Below are positions 11,067 to 20,851 of a stretch of 64,000 bases of DNA, piece by piece; position 1 is the first letter of the stretch; the number at the start of each line of letters is the position of its first letter. The notes under the pieces are model-generated. The model was not told where the DNA came from. It saw nothing but the letters and a program-made list of their open reading frames with translations, and did not search any database. Made by a program: the position numbers and the translations under genes. This stretch comes from Craterostigma plantagineum (taxonomy: Eukaryota; Streptophyta; Magnoliopsida; Lamiales; Linderniaceae): assembly GCA_027422505.1 (NCBI GenBank), contig JAPQWV010000051.1, positions 5,113,501 through 5,177,500 on the forward strand, in the 5' to 3' direction.

Positions 11067-12640
11067 ATATAAGTTGCGTTTAGTTACTAGGATAAGCCAA
11101 GATAATATTATTATCCGATTAATTGTTCAGTTGACAGTATGTGCTTTTTGTAAGCCCGCTACAATTAAAAGGCCTTGTATAACAATAAGAGAATGCAGGA
11201 TAAATAAACCGTGGGTTTGTGCTAAAATTATTTGTCCAACCTAGATTATTAATTTAAAATGACCAAAACACACTCCAACTTATAAATTGTTGGTATGATT
11301 TATATGCTAAAATTAAATAAACATAATTTATTCCTTATTTTATGGTGATTAAAATGTTATACATATCTTATATTTTTTTGTAAGTATTGATATAATAAGG
11401 TCACTTTCGTAATTTTCAAATAATACATGTGATAAAATTTTATCATGTTGGAAACCGAACAAGATAATTATAAAAATAGCTTCCTTACTTATATACCAAT
11501 CACAACGAGTTGGACAGCCACGAAGTTTTCTAGTCGCATCGCAAATGCTTGTGGGGAAAACACCTCATAAAGAGAAAAAAAACACTCCTATAAAAGGAGA
11601 CAAGACACCAAGAGGAGAAGACACTCCTACAAGAGGAGAATACGTTCTCATACGGGGAAACAAAAGCTGAAAGAACACAAATCTTCAACACTACAGCAAG
11701 AATTAAAGAACCTACTAAAAATCAAGTTTAAAACTCCATATTAAATGGCTATTAAACTAATTTGAAGTATTCATCACTTATCTCCTTCTTCACTTTGAAG
11801 AGCTTGTCTTCGTTAGAAAGAGTTCCAACAAAGGAGAAATGCACGAACCCACAAACTGAAAGAACCCAATAAGAAAAAAAAACAACGAGCGGCATCACAA
11901 CACCAACATAAAAACAGCACAAATACACCCACACAAAACAAACACATTAAAAAACACACAAGACATGCCACATGACACAACAAAGAAGACATACAAACCA
12001 ACAAAAAAGAAGCACAAGAAAAAAAAACCTAAATAGAGCACAACACACACAGCCAAAGCAAGACCAAAATACCATTCGGAGAGGATCTTTACAAAAAATT
12101 TTATACTATACAAATGTGTGAGAGTGATGATTGGTACACCGCAAGGTCCACCTTTAAACCTTGTTAAGGTACTCGACTTTATTTAACCAATTTAGTCCAT
12201 TCAGACCTAAGGTAGTCAAGCCGACATACCAATATCATACCAAATCCGGAATCTTGTTCAAACGTGGTTAATACAATATACCAAACATCAAATTAAAGAT
12301 GGAAAATGGTACGTGGCGTTGTTAAACCTATCGAACCAGTTATCAAGCTGTAAACAGTCTGATCCCGTAATGGCTACGCAAGGTATTCCAGCCTATATAC
12401 CATTAATCCGAAAATAAAGAAAATTATTTTTGGGATTGCTAGAATTAAATCGTCGAATACAAGGATTTTTATATAATGAAATTCTCATTCAATTAATTCA
12501 ATCAGTAACAGCCATTGCCCTCACACGCCTTCTTTTCGGCAACACGGGTTTGCCAAGAGCCGACAAAGAATTAATCAAAATCAAATTTTGTTACAACCTT
12601 TATCCAAAATTTAATTCTTTCAATCGATTTTGAAAAGGTT
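11067..12640. other. Non-genic A/T-rich stretch
   Basis: Around 11573-11640 are irregular short repeats built on ACTCCTAnAAGAGGAGA. Short hydrophobic, cysteine-rich minus-strand ORFs at 11752-12113 overlap in different frames over an A/C-rich tract and look spurious. No known gene or element boundary was recognised. Confidence 0.4.
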
Positions 12641-12704
12641 TTTTACAAAAGAAAATACATCATATATATCATACATATATATATATATATATGATATAAA
12701 ACCA

Positions 12705-12772
12705 TGATTAAGGTGCTAAGGCACCTTGGTGTAGTTTAACGATAGAATTTAGCCTTCCATTAAGGCTAAGTG
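12705..12772. other. Two adjacent hairpins beyond the viral 3' region
   Basis: AAGGTGC-TAAG-GCACCTT (12710-12727) and TTAGCCTT-ccatt-AAGGCTAA (about 12750-12770) are perfect short inverted repeats set side by side. They lie at or beyond the low-coordinate edge of the pararetrovirus. Their origin, viral leader or host, is unknown. Confidence 0.4.
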
Positions 12773-12843
12773 AGACAACATAAAATATATAAGGACAAAA
12801 TTTAAAAACTTAGTTGTAAGAGAATCGTACAAGAGACTTCAAC

Positions 12844-12959
12844 TTTATTACTTGAAATATTTTACAGTAGAGGGGAATTACAAGAGAGAAGGAAGAGAGA
12901 ATACAAGAGAACATAAAGAAAAGCACACCTGAAGCGTATGAGCTTAAATACTATAAATA
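12844..12959 (-). promoter_or_regulatory. Likely pararetroviral promoter and polyadenylation region
   Basis: On the minus strand a TATA-like TATTTATAGTATTTAAGC at about 12942-12959 is followed roughly 100 bases downstream by AATAAA (minus strand of 12844-12849). A poly(A) signal shortly after the transcription start fits the terminally redundant caulimovirid transcript. The match is to the arrangement, not to a known promoter. Confidence 0.4.
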
Positions 12960-14607
12960 AAAGAAGAAAGTAAGATACAAAAATTAAAGTGAAGAAAATT
13001 TTTCTTAATAGCCTCCCCACTTGTCAAGGAATTTTGGCAGCTATCCTCCATTTGGCCAAGAAAGTCTTCTTTAGCTTTATTAAAGCTAATAGTAGACCAA
13101 TTTTTCTTCGTTAAAGTCTTCATCAACTTTTTCTGATCTTATCCATGACATTTTTTATTTCTTTGATCTTGAGAGCATCTTTGGCGTTAGACTCCTTTAT
13201 TTCTTCACGGGTCTTAACTATTTCCGCCACTTTATCTTTAATAATTGCAATTTCCTGTCCCATGAAGTCCATCGCATTATCTCCTATTATTTCTTAGGAA
13301 AATCATCCGGGTTTTCCGGATATTGTCCTTCACCAGCAAGGCAAAAGTCTTCGTCATCTTCATTCTTTGAAGATGTTCCCATCGAAATATCTCCAATATC
13401 CATACCAAAATTCTTCGCAATGTCTTTCTTCATTTCTTCGAAATAGACATCACTAATTTCATCGGGCTTCATTTTACCCTTTTGTAAATTAATCCTTTGA
13501 GAAATCATTTCAAAAGGACTAGGGGCTTCCCTTTGTTCACGATTATTAATCGCATGTTTATATAGAGAAATTTCTCTTCGATCTTGTCGATCGTCTGCTG
13601 GCTTTCATATTCACCAGTCTGTGTTTTTCTAATCATTTTCTTCCAAAATTTTATATAAAAATTTCTTTGAAGATAGGGAATTTTTTGTTGGGTATAACCC
13701 ACTTCTGGTGTCCATCTCCAAATCCATGGGATAGAAAATTCAATAAAAAAAATGTAACGAAGCCATTCCTTCTATACATTGTTTATTATGCTCCGCTTCT
13801 ATTAGAAAGGGAGATACTTTGACCCATTCTTGGTAAAATCCAAAGAAAGGTTCTTTTACTATTTCAATAGAAGCGCCATAAATAGCCATCATTGATAAAA
13901 CCAATTAGGAATATCTTTTTTATAAACATCTGAGCAAATTTTAATCCACCAAGAGTGTTTTTTATTATCATTTTGATATAAAAATACCTTATTAAAGGCC
14001 TCAATATAATCATAATAATTAAATTTAATCAAATTTTTTGATTCAGGATGAAGATATTCTCTATCCTTTAGAGTATGGAGTGCCCAATTTTCAGCAGTTA
14101 TTATCTGCTTAATAATAATTTTACTAAAGGTATAACCTTTTCTTTGAGCAGTTTGAGTAGTACCCGCACTAACATGCTCAAAGTCAGCTGTTCCAGTAGC
14201 CTTTAAAATATTCTCATAATTATCACGAGATTTATAAAAAAGAGCAGCATATGATGCTTTCTCTAAATACCTGGACATTATTGTCCATGGTTCATCAGAC
14301 CATTTTAAATCTCTAAATTCTAACAGAAGAATTACCTCTGTATGATTCTTTTTCTCATAATCGACTTCTTCTTCGTCATCTGCAATTATTTTTGCATAAG
14401 TACCTTCTTTATTTGCGATTGCGCCTTTTGTTTGTATTCAAGAAACTCTTTGTAAATTGGATCGTCCTCATTCCAAGCATTGCTTGAAGACGTAGAAAAT
14501 TGTGAAAGATTTTCTTTCACAAGTTTCTTGTTACCCATTTGGGCGATGACACGACCACGTCCATGTCCACCTCTATTAGAGGCAAAACCTCTCCCATATT
14601 GGGACAT
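12944..14607 (-). pseudogene. Pararetroviral transactivator/inclusion-body-type ORF, broken
   Basis: The start is the ATG at 14607, with a Gly/Arg-rich N-terminus. A conserved central block (14278-13889) and a C-terminal block (13702-13287, then 13126-12944) follow, each in a different frame because of frameshifts. The wording matches the ORF that lies downstream of pol in endogenous caulimovirids of many plants. In the family this position holds the translational transactivator or inclusion-body protein. That function is inferred from position, since I see no catalytic motif. The block 13583-13757 is duplicated at 19818-19952. Confidence 0.65.
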
Positions 14608-14624
14608 TGCTGCAATTTACAAAT

Positions 14625-16500
14625 AACTCATGTTAAATATTCACGAGTAAGATAATCAGGAAGACTATTATCACTTCCTTTCTTATAAATTATTTCAAAG
14701 TCAAAAGGGGCTAAATGAGCCTGCCATCTTGCAAACATTTGTTTAGAGGCATCGTGCTTAAATCTTTCTGAAACATAAATTTTGCAGCCTGGCAATCAGT
14801 TTTTATAAAAAACTTTTGATTATATAAATCGTCTTGAAATTTAAGGACGCACTTAACAATAGCAAGTACTTCCCTAGCTATAGTAGCATAATTCTTCTGA
14901 GCATTATTCCATTTCCCTGAATGAAACCTAACTAAATATTCTTTCTTATCTTCTGGAGAAACTTGTTTTAAGATTCCTCCAAAACCTAAAGCGGACGCAT
15001 CAGTTTCAATAATTTTCTGCCAATTAGAGTTAGCAAGCATTAAACATGGTATATGCGTAACCTTATCCTTAATTTTTCTAACTGCCCCAGTGTGACTATT
15101 TGTCCACTGGCAAGGAATCTTTTTTAATCTATCGTATAAAATAGAAGTATCAATATCAAGATTTTTATAATAAGGAGAAATATAATTTAGACTCCCTAAA
15201 AATCTTTGAAGCTGAGTTTTATCAAAAATTTGATCTGGAAATTTAGACGCAAACCCAATGCTTCTATTAATAGGATTAACATTACCTTTTTCTATGGTAT
15301 GTCCTAAAAATCTAACCTTAGTCTAGAATAAAATCATTTTGGGCTAGATATAACTAATCCATTTTGAATAATAATTTTCTTAAAAATGTCAAGATGTTTG
15401 AAATGAGTTTCAATATCTTTAGAACATATTAAATGTCATTAATATAAACTATAATAAAATTACTATAAGGGATAAAAATATCGTTCATGATATTTTGAAA
15501 TTCAGAAGGTGTGTTTTTCAAACCAAAAGGCATAACGTTCCATTCAAATTGTCCAATTGGGACTGTAAAAGCTGTTTTATCTTCTTCAGCAATTTGAATT
15601 TGCCAAAAACCTGATTTAAATCAAAATTTGAAAATATAATGGCATTAAATAATCTATCTAAAAGATCTTTTTTATTTGGAATAGGATACCCGATCCCTTT
15701 TAAAACCTTATTTAATGGTTTATAATTAATAACTAATCTGGGTGCTCCCCTTTTCTTTTCAGCATGATTATTAACATAAAATGCAGTGCATGACCAAGGT
15801 GATTTCAAAGGTTTTATTAAACCTTTCTGTAAAAGAGAAGTTATTTCTTTCTTACATAATTCAAATAATTCAGAATTCATTTGATAAGGACGAGCTTTAG
15901 TGGGAATATTTTTCTCACTAGATTCATCTTCATAGGGTAAATAAACAATATGTTTCTTTCAAGTCCAAAAAGCATTAGGAAGATCATTACATATTTGCAA
16001 CGTAAATTCACTATATAATAACTTATTTTTTTCTTGTAACTTAGGATTCTGAAGCCTATCTTCAATCGTAAGTATACTAATTTATTGCTTAAGGTAATTT
16101 ACCTGATTTTCTTTTGCTTTAATAAGAATAGAATCCTTAATTTCATTAAGAATCCTAGAAAACGGTTTGGTAATAAATTCAAAGTGAACTTCTTTATTTT
16201 CGAAGCTTCCTTTAAATCCATATTCATCTATATTTTTATAGGAAATATTTTCCTAAGGAACGGAGTACAAAGAATTACTTGGTTCGTAATATTCTTGACG
16301 AACAAGAAGGATGCAGGAATACAGACCTTATTTTTACAAATAAAGGCCTTAGGAATTTTATAATTAATTTATAATTTTTCTCCGCTTGCAGAACTAAGAG
16401 AATGAGTTGTTTTATGAAAATATTGGGTAGGAATTATTCCTTCCTGTATGCAATTTAAATCTGCTCCACTATCGATTAAAGCTATAAGACTTTTCTGAAA
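14625..16500 (-). pseudogene. Pararetroviral protease, reverse transcriptase and RNase H region, broken
   Basis: The aspartic protease signature D-S-G-A is encoded at 16462-16473 (minus). The reverse transcriptase fingers and palm lie at about 15880-15300. The active-site box reads Y-I-N-D (about 15433-15450), so the first catalytic aspartate of the usual YIDD is asparagine. Frameshifts and stops interrupt it near 15590, 15420 and 15320. RNase H follows (15040-14711, ETDASALGFGG), and after another shift the C-terminal end runs to about 14630. The region would have copied RNA to DNA in the viral cycle. It cannot do so as it stands. Confidence 0.8.
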
Positions 16501-16507
16501 ATTTCCA

Positions 16508-18529
16508 TCAATAAGTAGTGATATTTTCACTAACCACTTGGGAAGTAATAATTTCTAATGTAGAAAGGTAATTATTATCTTCAATATTTTCAGAAGTACT
16601 AGCGAATGTTTCACTAGATTCTTCAACAATTTCTTTTCCCTTTTCTAACTTAGAAAATCTTCTTTCTAAATCTATATGACTTAATTTCAGATATTTAATT
16701 CCAGTTTTAAGATTTGAAATTTCTAATGTTAGATCTTTGATGTTAGTAGGAAATTCAATTTTATTAGATTTATTTTTGTTATGAAGTAATTTCATTACTT
16801 CGGACATCCTATAAGGTTCAGACTTAAGAATTTCTTTTTTAGAGGTTTCTTCCTCTTTTTGAATTATTCCTTTTATAATTAGATTTTTTAAATCTGGATC
16901 TTCTGTTTCTTTTAACATTTCGAAAAGATTATTATCAAGAACATTTACTTCTTGAAATTGAGATATAATTTGATATAAATTATTATTTTCTAATTCAGAT
17001 CCTGAACTATCTAAATTCTTAGAACACGGTTGTCCTATTTGACAATTTTGGCATTCTTCAGATTCTGACGAAGAGATTTCTTCTATAATATTTTTATTTT
17101 CATCGTTTGAGGAAGACTCTGACTCATTATCAGATTCTAACAAAATTTTTGATAATGTCTCTTTTAGTTCATTATCAATTTCTAAACTATTAATTTTCTT
17201 TTTGGTCCAGCAAGTCTTTGCTTTATGGCCTACTTTTCCGCATTTTCGGCAGATAATTGGGGGGAATTTATTTCTGTATTGATTATTATCTTTTGAGAAT
17301 TTTTGTTCTCTTCTTTTAGATCTTTGATATTTTTTCTTTTGATATTGTTTAGGAGAATATTTTTTAGTTTTGTGTTCTTTACGAGATTGACTCGTAGAAG
17401 GATTCTCCATGCCAAATTGACCACAGAATTCTCCTACTTGTTTCTTTCCGTCTAGAGAATGTCTCTTGACTTGTTTTATTTAATTTAATTTCGTTACATA
17501 AGGCTAAACCTTCTTGTATACAAGTTCCTATTAGCTTACCGTAAGTGTAGGAATTATAATCGACACTCGATCTCCTTTCCTAAGATTATTCCTTACTCTT
17601 TCTGCAAAGAGTGAAGGTAGGCCGTCTATAAATTTAGATTTCCAATGAGTACTATTTGACTCAGGGAGTTCCATAACTCTACTAAGGAAGTATCTTTATA
17701 CCATCTAAAAGATGTAAGAGTTTTACACCTAAGATTTTGAAGGAGGGTTCTGATATTTTCAGAATTATCAGATCATCGGCCTTTAAAATGTTCAGTTATA
17801 TTTAAACATAGTGTATAAACTGCATTTTCTAGGAGTTCGTCGTTTTCTTCTTTCATAGTAAGATAAATTTCTGGATCTTTTTGAGTTAAGTAATTATCCC
17901 ACCAGCCTTTTAATTGTCAGTAAAGCCATCAACGATCATTTTAGCAACAACTTGATTGCTATTATTATTAGTTTTGCAAATTGTGTTATACATTAGCATT
18001 CTATGGATCATATTAAAAATTTGTCTTTTGGTATAACCGTCTAAGTTCCACTCATATATACTTCTACCATTATATGAATTATTAAGTGTGAATTCTTGTT
18101 CTTCGAACAAAACATCCTGAGGAGTTGGCCTAGGATAATAATATTTATTTTGAATTGGTTTACTAGCATATTTTGTATTCTTAAGTTTGTTAAGTTCATC
18201 GTTGAAAATATTTTGAATATTATCAGAATTTTCAAGTCGATCTTCAATTCTTCACTTAGAGTATTAATTTTAAGATTTTTAAATTTTTCTTCAAGTAAAT
18301 TTTCAATATGAGAAATTGATTTTAATTTAAAATCAGTAATTTCAGGAGGAGGTTGAATACTTGGAGAAGCAATATTAATTTTTTGAATATCAGTTTTAGT
18401 TTTTAAAAGATGATTTTTAATATCTTTAATAGAAATTGAAATTTCTTCAATATTTTTCTTAAGTAAAGATATTTGTTCTCCCAAAACAATAACATACATA
18501 TTTGTATATTTTGTTGTTTTAGAAGACAA
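16508..18529 (-). pseudogene. Pararetroviral coiled-coil and coat-protein (CP) region with zinc knuckle, broken
   Basis: A coiled-coil-like N-terminal part (18529-18041) leads into the conserved capsid core (18110 to about 17520), which is split by several frameshifts. A longer intact piece (17424-16508) begins with a Lys/Arg-rich run and the CCHC knuckle CRKCGKVGHKAKTC (about 17210-17250). A very acidic Ser/Glu stretch then leads to the protease. Capsid protein with a basic, zinc-knuckle C-terminus binds viral nucleic acid in Caulimoviridae. The same order is seen in the plus-strand copy. Confidence 0.75.
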
Positions 18530-18649
18530 TTTATATGATTTATAGTAACATCAAGTGTTTCGGTTCAAATAGTTTTTGAAAAGCATTATAATATATAATT
18601 TCATTTTCTTTTTCTATTTAAAAACTAGATTGAGGAGGATAAATTGAGT

Positions 18650-18931
18650 TCAAAACTTTTCCGTTGAAAGCTTATAATTTCTTTCAAGAACAGAAATCAT
18701 ATTTTTAAAATATTTTGTCAAAAACCATGGAACAAAAGATATCATTTCATTTCGTTTTGACAAATCATTATAAAATTCATCTTGAAAAATATTTTTATCT
18801 TCTTTATTAAAACTTTCAAAAAACCATTTTCGGAAGAGTTTCCATTTGGGTAAATTAAATTCTTGATTAATTTTCTTTCTTGCCGGTGAACCCGGACTAA
18901 AATCATTTTGGGTTTGAAATCCATTAAACAT
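18650..18931 (-). pseudogene. Small pararetroviral ORF after the movement protein
   Basis: This 93-codon ORF begins with an ATG overlapping the end of the movement-protein frame (18931 against 18924). It encodes a charged, aromatic-rich segment containing SPGSPARKKIN. The plus-strand copy has the matching text at about 57890-58150. It may be the N-terminal part of the next viral protein. No function is recognised. Confidence 0.55.
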
Positions 18932-19815
18932 GAAAATCCATTTCTGACTCGGTTATTTCCTCGTCTTGAATTTTAAAAACTCTGTGAACGATATTTTCAG
19001 TATTAATTCTTAATTCTTCAACTTTATTTTGTGAAAAATCGTTAGAAATTGATTCTTTATTTTGAGAGGTCGTAGCTCTAGAGGGAGACCTAACTAAATA
19101 ATCGCATGGAGATATATGAAAATGAGAAGAGGCTGATCTAGTCATCCTAGATCTTAGTGTTACAAATCTTTGATTTTGTTCGAATTGAATTCGAACAGTT
19201 CCATCTGTTGTTTGTATTATTTGAGTAGGATTATTTTCAATTTTAGGTTGAAGAGGCATAACTCTTTCTATTATCCAATTTTCTGGAAATTGTATTTCTT
19301 CCCATTTTATAGATCTTCTACTTATAATATTAGATCTACTAAAATTGGTTTCTATAAGAACAGTATTGTTGATGGGTTTATCAACTATTTTGCACTGTTG
19401 ATTGATTGTATATAAAGGCTTATAATAAAGTCTATAACAGATACAAATTACTTCCGATCCACGAGCGTAATTATATCCGTGAGTTTTGACATTTAATGTC
19501 AGAGCGTCTAATATATTGACATCAGTTAATGATAATTGAAGATTTGGATAAACGTTAAAATATACTGGGCCATGAGCGAGACTAGACTGAATTATTCCCA
19601 TAAGGGACTGTTTCCAGTTGAGATTTCTATCGTCTCTAAGAGTATCTATAAGCTTTATGGTAAACCTTCTAAAGTTAAAGGCTTAAAAGCAACTTGAACT
19701 AATCCAATATGAATAAACTTATGATTTATTCTATATTTTTCTAAGTCCATATTACTTAGAAGTCTAATAACCATTTCTTCATTATTTAAAGAAATTGTTT
19801 CTTCAGTAGTTTTGA
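18924..19815 (-). pseudogene. Pararetroviral movement protein (MP, 30K superfamily), broken
   Basis: The best-preserved part (19601-18924, 225 codons) begins MGIIQSSLAHGPVYFNVYPN and carries the conserved D-A-L-T-L-N-V-K-T-H-G-Y block of caulimovirid 30K movement proteins, which widen plasmodesmata. The N-terminal part (19815-19602) is present but has in-frame stops near 19650. The frame is cut off near 19815, where an unrelated viral segment is joined. The plus-strand copy preserves about 20 more N-terminal codons and an ATG at 56308. Confidence 0.8.
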
Positions 19816-19817
19816 CT

Positions 19818-19952
19818 ACTTGTCGATCGTCTGCTGGTTTTGATATTCACCAGTCTGTGTTTTTCTAATCATTTTCTTCCAAAATTTTATATAAAATTTC
19901 TTTGAAGACAGGAAATTTTTTGTTGGGTATAACCATAAATAAAATATAACGA
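19818..19952 (-). repeat. Duplicated transactivator-ORF segment fused to the movement-protein start
   Basis: From CTTGTCGATCGTCTGCTGG onward this matches 13583 to about 13757 in the same orientation, with scattered substitutions and a one-base indel. It abuts the truncated movement-protein start. The order does not fit a simple linear or circularly permuted viral genome, so a rearrangement joined two viral segments. Confidence 0.8.
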
Positions 19953-20072
19953 AAAAATGGATCATATGCTCGATGAATTATGCTGAGATATCATGAAAAT
20001 GAGGGCGGAAGATCAAATAAAGGAGAGCATGCTTGAAAGTTCGGGTTAATTATCATTGACTTCGGTTACTGG

Positions 20073-20316
20073 CAGGGGCGGTTGGGGGGTCAGTTGACCC
20101 ACTGGCTGCGACTACAATAAGTATAATGTATGCATAAGAATTTAAAAAAATTGTATTTAGTCAGTGGTTTCTATAGGAACAGTAAAGGTCATTTTCATAA
20201 ATTGATCCGAGTTCGAACTAAAGTTGGCTTTTTATTTTGTTTTTGAACATAGGCCGGATATAATTAGGCTGGGCTAGAAATCTTTGACCCAACCCAATAG
20301 GCTGAGTTCGCCCCTG
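20073..20316. mobile_element. Short hAT-type MITE
   Basis: The terminal inverted repeats are CAGGGGCGGTT and its counterpart CGCCCCTG at the right end. Flanks are GTTACTGG and ATTACTGA, a degenerate 8-bp duplication sharing TTACTG. It is 244 bp, non-coding, and upstream of the succinyl-CoA ligase gene. Confidence 0.6.
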
Positions 20317-20851
20317 ATTACTGATGACTATGAAAGAACTTGATATTTAATTATGTTTTTTGAGACCTATGTTGCTTGCGACTTTAATTGTTTCTTTGTT
20401 ATACTATTTTTTTAGAAAAAAACTAAAGTTTCTTTTTTGTTTTGTTTTAACTTGGATATACAATTCTGTTTATTTAAAGTTTTTCTTATTTTTTTTAATT
20501 TGAAATGGACTGGCGGGTTAGTGGTTAAATTTGGATTAAAGCAGGTTTTATGTTTGATATTTTAACTCGTTTAGGTAAACATGTCAGACTAGGGTTGAAC
20601 CCGAATATCCTCAAACACGACCTATTTACCATAACTAGCAATAATGAAGAAATGTATCGATTACGGTTCGGACCTGAGATGGTTCGAATTTAATCAAAGT
20701 CGACTGGTAAACCCGACCCGGATACCCGAGTAATAAGGTGCCAATAGACTAGGGTTTTCTATCCCTGATTTGTTTATTATATTTAATAATTATTACAACC
20801 AAAAAGTCTTGCAATTCCAGCGATCTTCAGATCTTAAACGCAGAAAAGACA
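20317..20851. other. Promoter-proximal region of the succinyl-CoA ligase gene
   Basis: This is A/T-rich sequence with no ORF of note. The last about 60 bases read as a 5' untranslated leader. I see no clear TATA box and cannot fix the transcription start. Confidence 0.4.

Larger units (their letters stand above)
12640..19952 (-). mobile_element. Endogenous pararetrovirus (Caulimoviridae), degraded and rearranged
   Basis: The minus strand carries, in order, movement protein, a small ORF, a coiled-coil and coat-protein region with a zinc knuckle, aspartic protease, reverse transcriptase, RNase H and a transactivator-like ORF, followed by a promoter and polyadenylation signal. This is the gene order of plant caulimovirids, with no LTRs and no integrase. 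All ORFs carry stops or frameshifts. The high-coordinate end is chimeric: after the movement-protein start, the sequence jumps to a second copy of part of the transactivator region. The genus is unresolved; the layout resembles petuvirus, solendovirus and related endogenous groups. Outer limits are approximate. A second copy lies at 56247-60000 on the other strand. Confidence 0.85.

Noticed and set aside
11752..12113. Overlapping Cys- and Phe-rich minus-strand ORFs that looked like small secreted proteins
   Set aside because: They overlap in several frames over a simple A/C-rich tract and show no conserved cysteine spacing.
12728..12743. 16-base match GGTGTAGTTTAACGAT shared with 56284-56299, first taken as a common viral leader
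   Set aside because: The two copies lie in opposite orientation relative to their viruses, and one chance 16-mer in 64 kb of A/T-rich DNA is not unlikely.
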